NCBI RefSeq assembly: GCF_958979055.1 | Contig: NC_084892.1 | Location: 3,303,501 to 3,367,500, forward strand | Origin: Alnus glutinosa | Taxonomy: Eukaryota > Streptophyta > Magnoliopsida > Fagales > Betulaceae | Length of the DNA stretch: 64,000 bases | Direction of reading: 5' to 3' | Shown here: piece after piece, positions 49,261-60,877 of the stretch | Layout: every line of letters begins with the position of its first letter | Numbering within the stretch: the stretch's first letter is position 1 | The notes under the pieces: model-generated | What the model was told of the DNA's origin: nothing | What the model saw: the letters and a program-made list of their open reading frames with translations, nothing else | The model's database searches: none | Program-made: the position numbers and the translations under genes

Positions 49261-49860
49261 TGGATAATTATACCGTTGGTCCATGTGGTATGCCATAATT
49301 ATTTTTCACTCCTTATGGTTTAAAAAATTTCGTTAAAAATTTTAACAGATTCCGTAAAATGCCACGTGTCGCCAATAAATTATTAATAAAAAAACTTATA
49401 AAAAAACTTATTTTTAAAATTTATTAAAAAATAAATAAATATACTTATTTTTTTAAAAACAAAAAATAAGAAAAATAAGAAAAAAGGGAAGCCAAGGGGT
49501 GGCCCAGCTACCCCCAGCCATGGGGGTGGCGCGCAGCCACTGCCACCCCTAGATGCGCGCCACCCCCAATTGCCCGGGGTGGCCCGATGGCCACCCCCGG
49601 CCACTGGGGGTGGCCTAGCTACCCCTTGGCTTCCCTTTTTTTTTTCTTTAAAAAAATAAGTATATTTATTTATTAAGATGGACACATGTCGCCAATAAGA
49701 CGTGACATTTGACGGAATCTGTTAAAATTTTTAACGGAATTTGACTCAATGGATCGATTTGTAATTATTGCTAACCACAATGACCTCCCATGAACTTTTT
49801 AAACCATAGGGAGTGAAAAATAATTATGGCATACCATAGGGACCAACGGTACAATTATTC
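49261..49860. mobile_element. Mutator-like non-autonomous element with GC-rich core
   Basis: Inverted ends TGGATAATTATACCGTTGG and the complement of TGAATAATTGTACCGTTGG continue inward for about 130 bp. The 9-mer TATTTATTA flanks both sides (49252-49260 and 49861-49869), giving a Mutator-type target duplication and an exact 600-bp length. The centre (about 49490-49630) is a GC-rich palindrome of GGGGGTGGC and GCCACCCCC words. No transposase is present. Confidence 0.9.
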
Positions 49861-49869
49861 ATATTTATT

Positions 49870-50835
49870 AATTTTTTAAAGATTTCATTATTTCTATGTT
49901 TTCTTTGTTTTAACAATGGTATAGAGATATGACACAATCGTCGAGCCTTAGTCCTAGAAAGGTCCCTACTTAGTCTCTGTAGACCAAACGATATCGGCTC
50001 TGCTTGACAATCACTCATATCAGCAATAGACACATCTCTAGAAGCACATTTTGTTGGTTCAATTTTTCCCCTTTTTCTCTTTTTTTTTTTTGGGTTGTCC
50101 CATGCATTAAAGGTGGTGCAAGCTAAATCTTATCAGTAGAAACCAGCTTAAGAGCCACTTATAATTCCATTTTATTATAATGGACCAGGATGAATTTGGG
50201 CCCTCTAACCAACCCAACCTTAGAATTTGGGCTTTCTATGTAAATAGAATAACTTCTAGAGGGACATGACATGCATCAGGTCCTTTTTACCTTCCAATAA
50301 TAACATGCAACATCATCTTGGAACACCAAAACAATTTAGGTGTGTTAGTTTGGTGCCAAAAATGAACTAGGGTGTAGCGAAGGTGAAGCTAGTCCTTAGT
50401 TCTTTGAATTTAGGTGTGTTAGTTTAGACTGTTATTTGGAAAGGCTTGGGCACGTACGATTTCAATACATGAAATTGAATGTGTTTCTAGTTTCTACCTC
50501 TATGGGTGATTGTTTCCCAAGAAAAATTATTAATATATGAGCATTGTTAATTTTCCTCGAGGTTGCTCGAGGAAGTGAAAATGAACTTTTTATGGGCTGA
50601 GATGCGTGGGGCAAAGGATTCAAAGGTGATGGGCCGATTCTCTTGAAGATGGGTTTCAAGTAATTTTTGAGGCCAAGTCCCACTAGGTTATTTTGATAAC
50701 AAATTTTCGAAAGCAAAAGTAAGTAACTATTCAACAAAAGCAACAGGCTTCAATAATGCAGAAAAGCAGTTAAAACAAAACTCAAACGAAAGGTCACCAT
50801 ACTAACATTTTTTATTAATATTATTTCAAAAAGTA
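49870..50835. other. Intergenic, nothing recognised
   Basis: Ordinary AT-rich sequence with a poly-T tract near 50080. Short open frames here look random. No gene or repeat boundary can be supported. Confidence 0.4.
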
Positions 50836-51785
50836 TGGTCGCATTCACAACAGCTTCCCTATAAAGATTCTATAAGGATTCTCTTCCCTAAATTTTAAGA
50901 AAAATTTCAAGAAAGTTACAAAAAGCCACCCACAGCAACTTCCCTATAAGGATTTTGTTTCCTAAATTTTAAGAAAAATTTCAAGAAAGTTACAAGAAGC
51001 CACACACAGCAGACACCCAACCATTTTCCTTAAAATAAGGAAAATTTAGGAAATCAAACCATATTTTTTTTCCCTATATAAAAATACCCCACAATAGTTT
51101 CCCTTTATACTTCTTTATATATTAAAATAATAATTTTTACCTTATATTTTTTATTATTTTAAGAACTTAATCTCAGCCTCTCTTTCATACGTCACTTTCT
51201 CAATCTCACTCTGCTCTGTCGCCAACCTATCAAACCCAACCTCAATTTCAACCATCTGGGTCTCCCAAAAAGCACCACGCTCTTCTCCAGCTTCTCTAAA
51301 GGCTCATCCATGGGTTTGGATTGGTGGGTTTGGCTTTGGTCTTGGGGTTGAGCGGCTTCTTCTTTGTGGTCTTCAGCTTGACGGGTCACTTTCTTTTTCG
51401 CCATTTTTTTCTTTTTCTGAGGCTGTTTTATGAAAGGAAAATTGGATTTGGTATATGGATTTCAGGCTATTGGAATCGTGCAAGGTCCGGCGGCAAACAT
51501 AGGAGGATCTGCTCAACGAAGGGATCAACGTCAATAGCATCGACTTGGACGGGAGAACCGCGCTGCACATCGCGAAGGAGAGAGGAGAGAGACGTTTGTT
51601 TTTTTACATAAAATAATGTATTGGGTAGCTACAGTGCTACCCAATGTATTGGGAAGCACTGTAGCTTCCCAAGGAAGGACATCTAAAATAAGGTAACTGT
51701 TGTGGCTTGTTTTTTTGTGACTTTTTTCAAATTTTTCCTATTTTAGAGAATAGAACTACTTATAGGGCATCTGCTACTAGTGCTC
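50836..51785. mobile_element. TIR element carrying an ankyrin gene fragment
   Basis: The two ends (about 50838-50960 and 51680-51785) are imperfect inverted copies of each other, with words such as CAACAGCTTCCCTATAA, AAATTTCAAGAAAGTTACAA and their complements. The right end GTGCTC is followed by TTA, as in Harbinger-like elements; the left end is decayed and approximate. Between them lie GC-richer segments unlike the AT-rich arms, including an ankyrin-repeat coding fragment. No transposase. Related elements follow at 51819 and about 52690. Confidence 0.6.
51503..51583 (+). pseudogene. Captured ankyrin-repeat gene fragment (ILK-type kinase-like)
   Basis: About 27 codons read EDLLNEGINVNSIDLDGRTA then LHIAKER. 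This is the start of an ankyrin repeat and is very close to the first ankyrin repeat of plant integrin-linked-kinase-like (ankyrin-Raf) protein kinases, as I recall their sequence. The next codons, which should read ACEGH, diverge, and a stop lies a few codons upstream in the same frame. It is a non-functional gene piece carried inside the transposon. The exact donor gene is inference. Confidence 0.65.
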
Positions 51786-51818
51786 TTATATCTTTCTGTT
51801 CCCTAGGAATGCTATAGT

Positions 51819-52684
51819 GAGAGTATTCCTAACAGTTTCCATTCCCTTCCCATCCATTTTCCCTATGTGTAGGGAACAAAAACACTTTTTTGCTTCTCAA
51901 TAATAATAAAAAAAACTCCACAACAACTTTCCTTCATTTTTTTCTATATCATTAAAATATTAATTTGTACTTTTTCTTTTTCTATTAATTTCTTTTCTTC
52001 TCTCTCTTCTTCTCCCGTCTTCTCAACTCACTCAATCTTCTCCGGTGGCCATGGCTACGATGAAACTCAAGGATATTTGCCAGAGGATTTCTTAGATAGG
52101 ACAAAAGGGGTGAGCTTGGTGGTGCCGTCGTGGGCGTATCGTCATCTTCTCACTCTCTCAAACATATTTTTGAGTTTAGCATCAGGAATGGAAATGGTAC
52201 CATTTTCATAAATAAGACCTTTGAAAGCAGAGCAACCATGGCCGCTACTTTACCAGAGCAAAACAAGGTCGTCTATGGAGTCTCCCTCTGACTCGATGAA
52301 ATAGTAAAATAGTGGGGTACGAGTCGTGTGTAGCTCGTATTTCAATTTAGGCGACACAGAGAGAACTCCTGATTCGTTTTCCAACAATTGAGCTTCCTCA
52401 TTCATCAATCTCACGGAGAAGAAGAAAAAACGGTCATGTGGGTTTGGAGGAAGAAAAACAAACGAAGAAGAAGAAAGGAGATGAAGGCAGTTGGAAGGAT
52501 GTGAGAGGAGAGAGATGATTTTTTTTATGATTATAATAATGGTTGGGAAATGAACAGTGCTTCCCAATACAGAAACATAAATTTTTAAGGAATCTGCTAT
52601 GTGATGGTTTTTATGACTTTCTTAAAATTTTTTCTAAAGTTCAGGGAACAGAACTCCTATAGGATGGAGCTGTGAATCCTCTCT
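51819..52684. mobile_element. Second TIR element of the same family
   Basis: The left end GAGAGTATTCCTAACAG and right end (complement GAGAGGATTCACAGC) are imperfect inverted repeats. The arms share AAATTTTTAAGAAAGTCA- and CAGGGAACAGAAC-like words with the element just left. The middle (about 52020-52260) is GC-richer and may be captured DNA, but I do not recognise it. Boundaries are approximate. Confidence 0.5.
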
Positions 52685-52689
52685 CGTTC

Positions 52690-54254
52690 TAAAAACTCTT
52701 CCTCTCTCACATCTCTTCTCTCCCCTCTCAGCCGACACTTGTTCCACGAAACCAAATCATCCTATCCGACCAACACTCTACCAGCATTGGAGTACTCCGA
52801 GCTCTTCTTGGCGTTACGTTTGGCGCTTTTCTGAGGCTGGTAGGGAGAAACAATCGAGAGTAAAATGTGAATACTTTTCTTGGTTTCCCGCAGATTTAGT
52901 GTTGTGGGTTGTTCTCATTTTGGTCTCTAAGCCATAATTTGGGTTCAAAGCTAGGTTTTTTCAATTGGTTTTTTCAAATTTTTTATTTTTTTTTCCCGGT
53001 GGCTATTTGACGGGTTCTAAACTGTAAATTAGGAGTGTGCACGGGGCGGGGCGGGGCGAATTTCCGCCCTTTTTGCCCCAGCCCCGCACCCCTGCGAGTG
53101 GCCACTTTTGCACCCGTGAGCCGCACAAATAAGGGAGAGTCCGTGCGGTGCGGGGTGATGCGGGGCGGGGGGTGCGGGGCAGGGCATGTTCAATACCTAG
53201 ATCTTGAATCATGAGAAACCAAAGCCAAATTTTCTCAGATACCAAACAAATAATAGAGAACTAACAAACAAATCGACAATTTTCACAGCATCCAAACACT
53301 AAACCAAATAAAAACGAACAATTTTTTTTAAAAACTCAGCTTAATCACCATCGTGCCGCTCGTGCCCACCCCTAAGCTTCGCAACTCATTGGAATGCCCA
53401 AGTCTGTGGGTTACCTAGGGGAAAACGAAGAAGATGAAGCGCGGGGGAATTTTCTCCCTGCATCTTGATTATGGACATCGTGGCATCGTGCGGCGCTAAG
53501 TTTGACAAAGAGAACTAGAGAAGAGAAATGAAGAGAAGAAGACTTTGGAAGACAGAAGAGAAGAAGACTGTGCGGCGCTAGGGTTAGGGCGATTGAAGTC
53601 TCTGGAAGATAGAAGAGAAGAAGACTAAAAAAAGAAAAGAAAAGAATTGGGGGAGGCGGCGCTAGGTTAAGTTCAGGTTAGGTTTTTTTTTTTTTTTTTA
53701 ATATTCATGCAGTGCGGAGCGGGGCGGGGCAGGTCTCCAAGATTTTTCAAAATCCAAACCCATGAACTGCACCGCACCGCACAGTTTTAATAAAACAAAA
53801 ACAGAATCCAGCTCAAAACACGCAGGTTTGCTTGATCGCGAGACGGGGCGAGTCAGATTAGCCAGGTCAGTGCGGTTTGATCGGTTCTTGCACAACCCTA
53901 CTGTGAATGGTTCTATTGTGAGAGAAAGTTAAGAGTGAGTGCGTTTGAGAGGAAGAGATGAAGGACAAGCCAAAAGTCTTGGAGGCCTTGTTGAAGGCCA
54001 TGTTGAAGGAAGCCGTGGAGCCATGTTTACTGTTGCTAGGTTCTACTTTGCACTTTGGTTCCAAACGAAGACAATGACAAGGAAAGAGAAGAAATTAAAT
54101 GAATAAGAAAAGAAAAAGTAAAAATTAATATTTTAATGATATTAAAAAAAAAATAAAGAAAAACAGTTGTAAAGTGTTTTTTTTAAAGGGAGTAAAAAGT
54201 GATTTTATTCTTTATATTTAAAAAAAATGGTTAGAAAGTTGCGAAGGCTCTTAT
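52690..54254. mobile_element. Possible third TIR element of the family, split by a hAT insertion
   Basis: Its right arm (about 54060-54254: TTAATATTTTAATGATATTA, a poly-A/T tract, then AAGGCTC followed by TTA) is an inverted match to the left arms of its neighbours. The left arm near 52690 is weak. The hAT-like element at 53030-53900 lies inside it. A GC-richer segment at 53930-54060 is of unknown origin. Confidence 0.4.
53030..53900. mobile_element. Non-autonomous hAT-like element with GGGGCGGGGC repeats
   Basis: Inverted ends TAGGAGTGTGCA and TGCACAACCCTA (two mismatches) are flanked by the octamers CTGTAAAT (53022-53029) and CTGTGAAT (53901-53908), which agree at seven of eight. Subterminal regions contain GGGGCGGGGC, GCACCGCAC and similar words on a strongly GC-biased pattern. 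No transposase is present. Confidence 0.8.
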
Positions 54255-55460
54255 TATGCAAACTTGGTAAAATTATGCCAATTTTTATGCAAGATTTAAG
54301 CTTTTAAAAGGTTTGAATAATGCGACTCTTTGACTCAAAAAATTTAAATAATGCTACTCTTTAGACTCATTTTACGCTTTAACTTGTTTCACCTCCATTT
54401 AAAATTACAATCAAACCGAGTATTAAATGTTCAAACTCCGTCGAATCTTTTTCACATACAAGATAAGCTTGAACTTATTACCAAGTTAGATAAATTGTTC
54501 AAACTATATTCATTTATTTTTCAGACAAGTTAACAAGTTTCGCAGTTAACTTATTTATTCCAACAAATGCCATGATTATTATTATTTTGTAAATTCAAAC
54601 TAATTTTTAATTATTTAATATAATTACAATTTATTATTGAAATAAATAAACAATCTATTCTTGAGTTTATACGTTTTTTTTTATCTTATAGCATGCAGAG
54701 ATGCACATACATACATTACACAATCATAAATATCGGTACAGACCCGCTACACAAATAAACATCTATGTCCAAATTCACAGTTACAATAACTGAAGTCATA
54801 TCTATTACTTTAAAAAGAAAATTTATTTTTATCTTTAAAAATACTTAATATGTACTCCTTACAAAGTTAAAAATAATAAAAATCAAGTTATTCAAACTTA
54901 TACAATCATATATAAGTGTAACCGAGCTTATGAGTTCAGCTTGTCTTAACCTAAATTTTTTGTTCAACTCTATTCATTTTAGCTCAAGCAAGTCGTTCGT
55001 GACTGGCTATGTGCAGTTACAACCCTAGCCATGGAGAAAAATCAAGTACCACAAGGTCAATTGGTTCCTTTAGGCAAGTAATATCAATTGATTTCCCCAA
55101 AAGAGAAAAATGGACGTTCATTAACAATTGCAATACAGAACCTAAACATTATTGTCTCATTCAATTAAACCAATCACTGGATTATACATTCTTCAAACCA
55201 TCATCACGAAGATGACTAAAAATTCCAAAAATTTACTCTTATCGACTATCAAATTTTAAAGATTAATGGGATGTTTGGGTGATTATATTTTTTCTAATAT
55301 TTTTCAAAAACTGTTTTTCAGAATTCAAATACTACCAAGACTTTATCTAATTTTGGGTCAGATTTTCTAAACCATCCAAACATAATTTCAAAAAACAAAT
55401 TCTCATGATATTCACAATTTTGAAAAATTGCACAACCAAAAGAGCAAAACAAGCATGTAT
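54255..55460. other. AT-rich intergenic DNA
   Basis: No gene is seen. The stretch ending CAGTTACAACCCTA near 55029 resembles a hAT-type right end and has GAGCTTATGAG-like words before it, so a decayed hAT-like element is possible, but no left end was found. Confidence 0.35.
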
Positions 55461-56715
55461 TTGTATAAGGATTTAAGGATAAGAGAGGAAGCAAGTCAGA
55501 CAAATAAATATGCCTCAAAAAAGTGAGTTCAAAAAGGAATTTTCCTTTCACACATCTAATTGAATCATCATTCTTGCCAACCCATTCAACACTCTTTTCT
55601 TAAGAGTGAAAATGGGAGTCGGAAAACGAAGAAAAACTCAAGAAAAAGCGTCATTATAACCACCAAAAGGAATTTAACCAAATGTTTAATTTCAATTTTA
55701 AAGATTGCGATTCGGTATTGAGCTGAGATTTGTATAAGGATTCAAGGATAAAAGAGCATTAACAAGTCAGACAAATAAATATGCCTCAAAAAAGTGAGTT
55801 CAAAAAGGAATTTTCCTTTCACACATCTAATTGAATCATCATTCTTGCCAACCCATTCAACACTCTTTTCTTAAGAGTGAAAATGGGAGTCGGAAAACGA
55901 AGAAAAACTCAAGAAAAAGCGTCATTATAACCACCAAAAGGAATTTAACCAAATGTTTAATTTCAATTTTAAAGATTGCGATTCGGTATTGAGCTGAGAT
56001 TTGTATAAGGATTCAAGGATAAAAGAGCATTAACAAGTCAGACAAATAAATATGCCTCAAAAAAGTGAGTTCAAAAAGGAATTTTCCTTTCACACATCTA
56101 ATTGAATCATCATTCTTGCCAACCCATTCAACACTCTTTTCTTAAGAGTGAAAATGGGAGTCGGAAAACGAAGAAAAACTCAAGAAAAAGCGTCATTATA
56201 ACCACCAAAAGGAATTTAACCAAATGTTTAATTTCAATTTTAAAGATTGCGATTCGGTATTGAGCTGAGATTTGTATAAGGATTCAAGGATAAAAGAGCA
56301 TTAACAAGTCAGACAAATAAATATGCCTCAAAAAAGTGAGTTCAAAAAGGAATTTTCCTTTCACACATCTAATTGAATCATCATTCTTGCCAACCCATTC
56401 AACCTCTCTTTTCTTAAGAGTGATAATGGGAGCCGGAAAACGAGGAACAATTCAGGAAAAAACGCCATTATAACGACCAAAAGGAATTTAACCAAATGTT
56501 TAACTTCAATTTTAAAAACCTCGATTTGGTATTATTTTTTTAAAAAAAATGAGCTGAGATTTATATAAGGATTTAATGATAAGAAAGGAAGCAAGTCAGA
56601 CAAATAAATATGCCTCAAAAAAGTGAGTTCAAAAAGGATTTTTCCTTTCACACATCTAATTGATTCATCATTCTTGCAAACCAATTCTACCTCTCTTTAC
56701 TTGGAGTGCGCTTGT
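55461..56715. repeat. Tandem array of 271-bp units, about 4.6 copies
   Basis: Units start with TTGTATAAGG or a variant at 55461, 55730, 56001, 56272 and 56561. The second and third are exactly 271 bp apart and appear identical by eye. The first (269 bp) and fourth (289 bp, with a poly-T/A insertion near its end) differ slightly; the fifth is diverged and stops near 56715. This gradient, with homogeneous centre and diverged edges, is what unequal exchange produces. No coding potential was recognised. Confidence 0.92.
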
Positions 56716-58390
56716 CCCAGCGTTCAAACGGTTTTGATTTTAAATAAATTCGGAAAAAAAATGTCGTATGTTTGGAAATTAACAAAGACGGCAGTCTGAA
56801 AACGAGGAAAATTTAGGAGTTCAGCAGCTTTTAATAAAAAAGCGCGATTTTAACTGCATTTTTATAAATTCGTATTTTCAAATCTCTATTTCTTCAAACG
56901 GCAGATTTTGAAACTCTGAAATCCAAACGACAAAATCTAACTCTAAAATCAAAACTCAAATCATAATCCAAAAAACACATGCTAATGAAAGAAAAATTAA
57001 AATGTTCCCCACCTAAAAGTGAGACACTGAGAACGTACCGATGGAGCTGAAATCCCATTAATTTGAAACCGCCAGGGATGAAATAGCGCGGAGACCATCC
57101 ACCATGAGGTTCCAAAGGCTAATGAGGAAGTGACAGATCCAAAGGATATGAGACATGCCTCACGGAAAATATAGGCCAGGTGGGTGAAGAGAAGGACTCA
57201 AAAGGAAAACCCTAGAGAGAACTCTACGTTTCGATTTTGCGCAGCTATGACTCGACACGCTTCCATGGATTAGCTTTGGAAGGCGATCTTAAGGGCCGCG
57301 CTAGTAGAATTTCAAAAACAAATAGAAGGAAAGAGGCCAACAAGACTGAGAAAGAAACCCTAGCGACTCAGATGGATGATCCAAAAGAGAATAGAGCAAA
57401 TATATAGCCCTACTTTTTTCAGAATGACATATCTACCCCTTTTCTCTGACGATTTTGGGCTAGTGTGGGCTCTAATGACTTTCGATTTGGGCTTTTAAAC
57501 TGGGCCAGGCGGGTTGGTGTTCTGGGATGATAGGGTGATAGGGTGGTATTGGATTATAGTTGAGAATGGGCTGTGAATTAAGGCCTCCTGCGAACGCTAA
57601 ACCCAGAAAGGCCACGGTGACTGGTAGAGAAGATTGTATGTGAGTTGTAGTGGATTTGAAAGAAAATTGAGTAGAGAAATGCATCTTCCGCGTCGACCTT
57701 TATCCGGTTGTTGTTGCTGATTTTAAGTGACGGTTCAGATAGATTCGACTTAATTTATATTTCTTTTCTTTTTGTAATTGTCTTGTGCGGCCTATTAAGA
57801 GGACCAGGTCACTTGTTTGACCCATTTACTAACCTTTGTTTATATTTTTATATTTTTATATTTTGTTTTAGATTTATTGTTGGAGAGTTCACCCCCTTTT
57901 TTTTTTTTTTATAGGATTTCTCATTCACTCTTCCTTTCGGATCATGAGTGGGAATGATCCTCCCCTACAGTAATTTTTCTTATTAAATTAGAAGGAAAAA
58001 AAAAAACATTTCCTAACTAATTTTCTTTGGGCTGTGACTAAATTGAGGTAGTAGTCCATGTGAATTAAGTGCACTACGTAAGCCGTTAAAAAAGAAAAAG
58101 AAAAAAAAATAGGTAACTAAAGGGTTATCCAACCACTTCCATGAATGGCTGACCATCCCCTTAGAGGTAAGGGAGTCATTGGTTACTCCCAACGATCTTT
58201 CAAGAGTGGTCGCTTAACCCCCCAAATCATCATATGTGGTTGCAACCAACCCCAATGAGTCACTGGGAGTGGTTGCGACTTACAAGTTTATAGGTGTTAA
58301 TCGAATTTGTTTGGGTCCAATATATTCCAGCCCTATGTGACGTCTCAGTGCTCTTAAAATAATTACATGCCCAAATAAAATAAAAAGGGG
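56716..58390. other. Intergenic, nothing firmly recognised
   Basis: The part up to about 57450 continues at base-composition level from the tandem array and may belong to the same unidentified repeat. A block with GTGGTTGC and AACCCCCC words (about 58130-58280) recalls the GC-rich cores of Mutator-like elements in this window. Short open frames here have no recognisable product. Confidence 0.35.
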
Positions 58391-58810
58391 CAGGGGTTGG
58401 TATCGGTTCGATAGGCTGCTAATTCGGTCGGTTAACCGACTTTTGTCGGAATGTAGTCGGTGAATTTATTTCGGTTAAGCGGTTAATAAGCAGTCGGTTA
58501 AGTCGATTAACATGAGTAATAAAATGACGTCGTTTTGATTTTTTTTAAAGGAAAAAAAAAATGAAAGAAATAAGAGGATCAAACGTTTCGTTCTTACTAA
58601 AATGACGTCATTTCATTTTATGTCGATTCGGTTGATCGGACGGAATAAAAGGCGGTTCGGTTACTGATTAAAAGTTGGTTTGGTTACCGAACTAGCTTTC
58701 GGAACAAAATTTTATACTGATTACCGAACCGAAATTAGTCGGTAGGCGATCAATAGTAGTTCAGTTTAGTTCAATAAGCATTCAGTAGGTGAATAATTCG
58801 CCCACCCCTA
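58391..58810. mobile_element. Non-autonomous hAT-like element with TCGGTTA-type repeats
   Basis: The ends CAGGGGTTGG and CCCACCCCTA are imperfect inverted repeats. The octamer AAAAGGGG flanks both (58383-58390 and 58811-58818), a perfect 8-bp target duplication. Subterminal repeats are of the TCGGTTAAC and CGGTTCGGTTA kind. Length is 420 bp; non-coding. Confidence 0.8.
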
Positions 58811-58924
58811 AAAAGGGGTGTATAGACATATAATAAAGAAATATAGGTAACAAAAATAATAGTATATGGGTCAGGATGTTGTAAAGGAAAAAATAAAAAC
58901 AGCAAAACAATCCATCCTTGTCGT

Positions 58925-59506
58925 TTGCGCCATGAACTAAGAAGAAAAATTTTGTCATGGGTGGCGGACAACCTCCAACCAAAACTCTAAAGGGCTTTGA
59001 GGACGATGCAACCACTCCATACGTGTAAGACAAATTTGCTTATCATATATATAGTCAGGGGCGGAGCCAGCCCCCCCAAGTTGGGGGGGCCAAATTGAAA
59101 AAAAAAGTTTTGGGAGGGCCAAAATTAAAAAAAAAAATAAAATTTGGGGTAAAATTTAAATTTTTTTTTTTTTTTGGGAGAACCTTGGGGCTTGGGGGGG
59201 CCGGTGGCTCCGCCCCTGTATATAGTATATCGAGATGGCTAACTTCAGTATTAACCTGGGTTTTATAATAAAGGTTTGAAAATGATGTCTCGATCAAATC
59301 ATCTATTTAACTAGAGAAAGTTATATACGCAAAGAAAACACCCAGGAATGAAATAGCTTTAAAAACATTATTTTTGAAAAAACATTCGTCATTTTTGTTC
59401 TAGTTGATCTTTTCATGGGTGGTGGACAACCTCCAACCAAAACTCTTAAGGGTTTTGGAGATGGTGCAACCACTCTCGACGTGCCAACTAGTGGCCACGA
59501 GTCCAC
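58925..59506 (-). repeat. Duplicated ~100-bp segment, two copies
   Basis: Two minus-strand segments, about 58950-59025 and 59415-59490, are about 80% identical by eye. Both read as GVVA/RVVA, then S-x-KP, then RVLVGGCPPPM, with most differences outside that last block. A hAT MITE lies between them. They could be remnants of a duplicated gene or of a repeat family; I do not recognise the product. Confidence 0.5.
59056..59218. mobile_element. hAT-type MITE with GGGGCGGAGCC ends
   Basis: Ends CAGGGGCGGAGCCAGC and the complement of CAGGGGCGGAGCCACC, 163 bp in all, flanked by a perfect 8-bp duplication TATATAGT (59048-59055 and 59219-59226). The interior is poly-A/T with GGGGGGGCC words. This end type is widespread in plant genomes. 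Confidence 0.92.
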
Positions 59507-60450
59507 GACAGGAGATATAAGGCTACGCTGACTAAGAGAAAATTTATACTATTTCTGTGTTATTTTGTAAGTAAGGATATGTTAATAAATTTGATAATTC
59601 TTATTCCCAAATAATCACCATTTCAGTATACCCTTAATTTTCTTTGTTAATTATTCTTAATTTCATGTTGCTCTTGTACAATGAAATAAAAGTTGAACTT
59701 AATTTTCAGAGTCAAGTCGTTCGATTGTGATGATGAGAACGTACAGTTTACCCGACAACATGAATTGATTTTCAACCTTATCGATCTAATTAACGCAATA
59801 AATATCTTGCACAAATAGACAATTCATCTATGCCCGTACATTGTTATAGAATTACGAAACAATTGAGATCGATGGATTTAATTATGATGGGTAACCCAAA
59901 AGTCCTGATCTCGATCAATTGCCATCCGCTCGCATATGTACGATGCTCACATGGTCACCTTCAAGAGAGATCGAGAGAGAGACTTTTTATGGTCGATGGA
60001 TCGGGACCAGATAGACCAAAAGGCTCTAGATCTTTTAATTTGTTACCCACCGCCGCGTGCAGAGCTTTCACGGTGAGCCAAATTAAAGATCGAGCAACAG
60101 TAAGTCCTTGTCCCCTTGGCCCTTGACGTTAATTTGGTGCTTGGGAAGGTCGTATAGGATTGGAGAAGTGATTGGTGCGCACAACAGAATTGCACAATTT
60201 GTACACAACACAAGACATATAAGGTGAGACTCATAATTCTTAATTAATTAAATATTAATTCCCATTTCACAGGAACCATGCACAGAGTTTGGAATAGCTA
60301 GGATTCCTTGTGAATTAAGCTACCAACCAAGCGAATCATATTACGTACGTTGTTTCCCACCTTTCCGGTTCATGGCGCAAAGGACAAGGACAAGGACGGG
60401 CTGTTTTGCTGTTTTCAATTTTTCCTTTACAACATCCTAACTCATATACT
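59507..60450. other. Intergenic, nothing recognised
   Basis: Mixed composition. A frame at 59830-60126 is open but shows no recognisable domain and is best treated as chance. A CGATCGA-rich part lies around 59990-60030. Confidence 0.35.
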
Positions 60451-60874
60451 GGCCTTGTTTAAAAAACTCTCACCCCATTTCGGTATTTTCTGACATGCTC
60501 AGTTTGCCCTAGGCTCTTGTCATTTTGGCATTGGAAAAAACCAACGCCCAGCGTGTGAAACAAGGTAGGACAGATTTATTTTTCCCATATTACCCCTAAC
60601 ATGACAAAAAAGCCCCATTGGAATGGTCAAAAAAGCCCTCCCTTTGAAATGGTCAACTCAACTTGAAAGAGGGCTTTTTTGTCATGCCAAAAGTAATATG
60701 AAAAAAATGACTTTGAAACGGTCAACACACACCCAATCTACAAAGACATTTTGGTTAAGAAACTACTCATTGACTAAAGTTTGCTGATGGGCGTTAACCT
60801 TTCTTGCCAAAAGTTATGGCTATGTTGAGGGTGGAGGAAAGAGAAAAGGAGTTGAGAGTTTTCCAAACAGGACC
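60451..60874. mobile_element. MITE with GGCCTTGTTT ends
   Basis: Ends GGCCTTGTTTAAAAAACTCT and the complement of GGTCCTGTTTGGAAAACTCT are an inverted pair with few mismatches. ACT lies on both sides (60448-60450 and 60875-60877), consistent with a 3-bp duplication. The interior has a second inverted pair around AAAGCCC and GGGCTTT. Non-coding, 424 bp. Confidence 0.65.
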
Positions 60875-60877
60875 ACT

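Noticed and set aside
54880-55030. A further hAT-like element ending CAACCCTA
   Set aside because: The right end looks plausible but no matching left end or 8-bp duplication was found.
59830-60126. A 98-codon gene
   Set aside because: Unremarkable composition and no recognisable motif; a stop-free stretch of this length is expected by chance in 64 kb.
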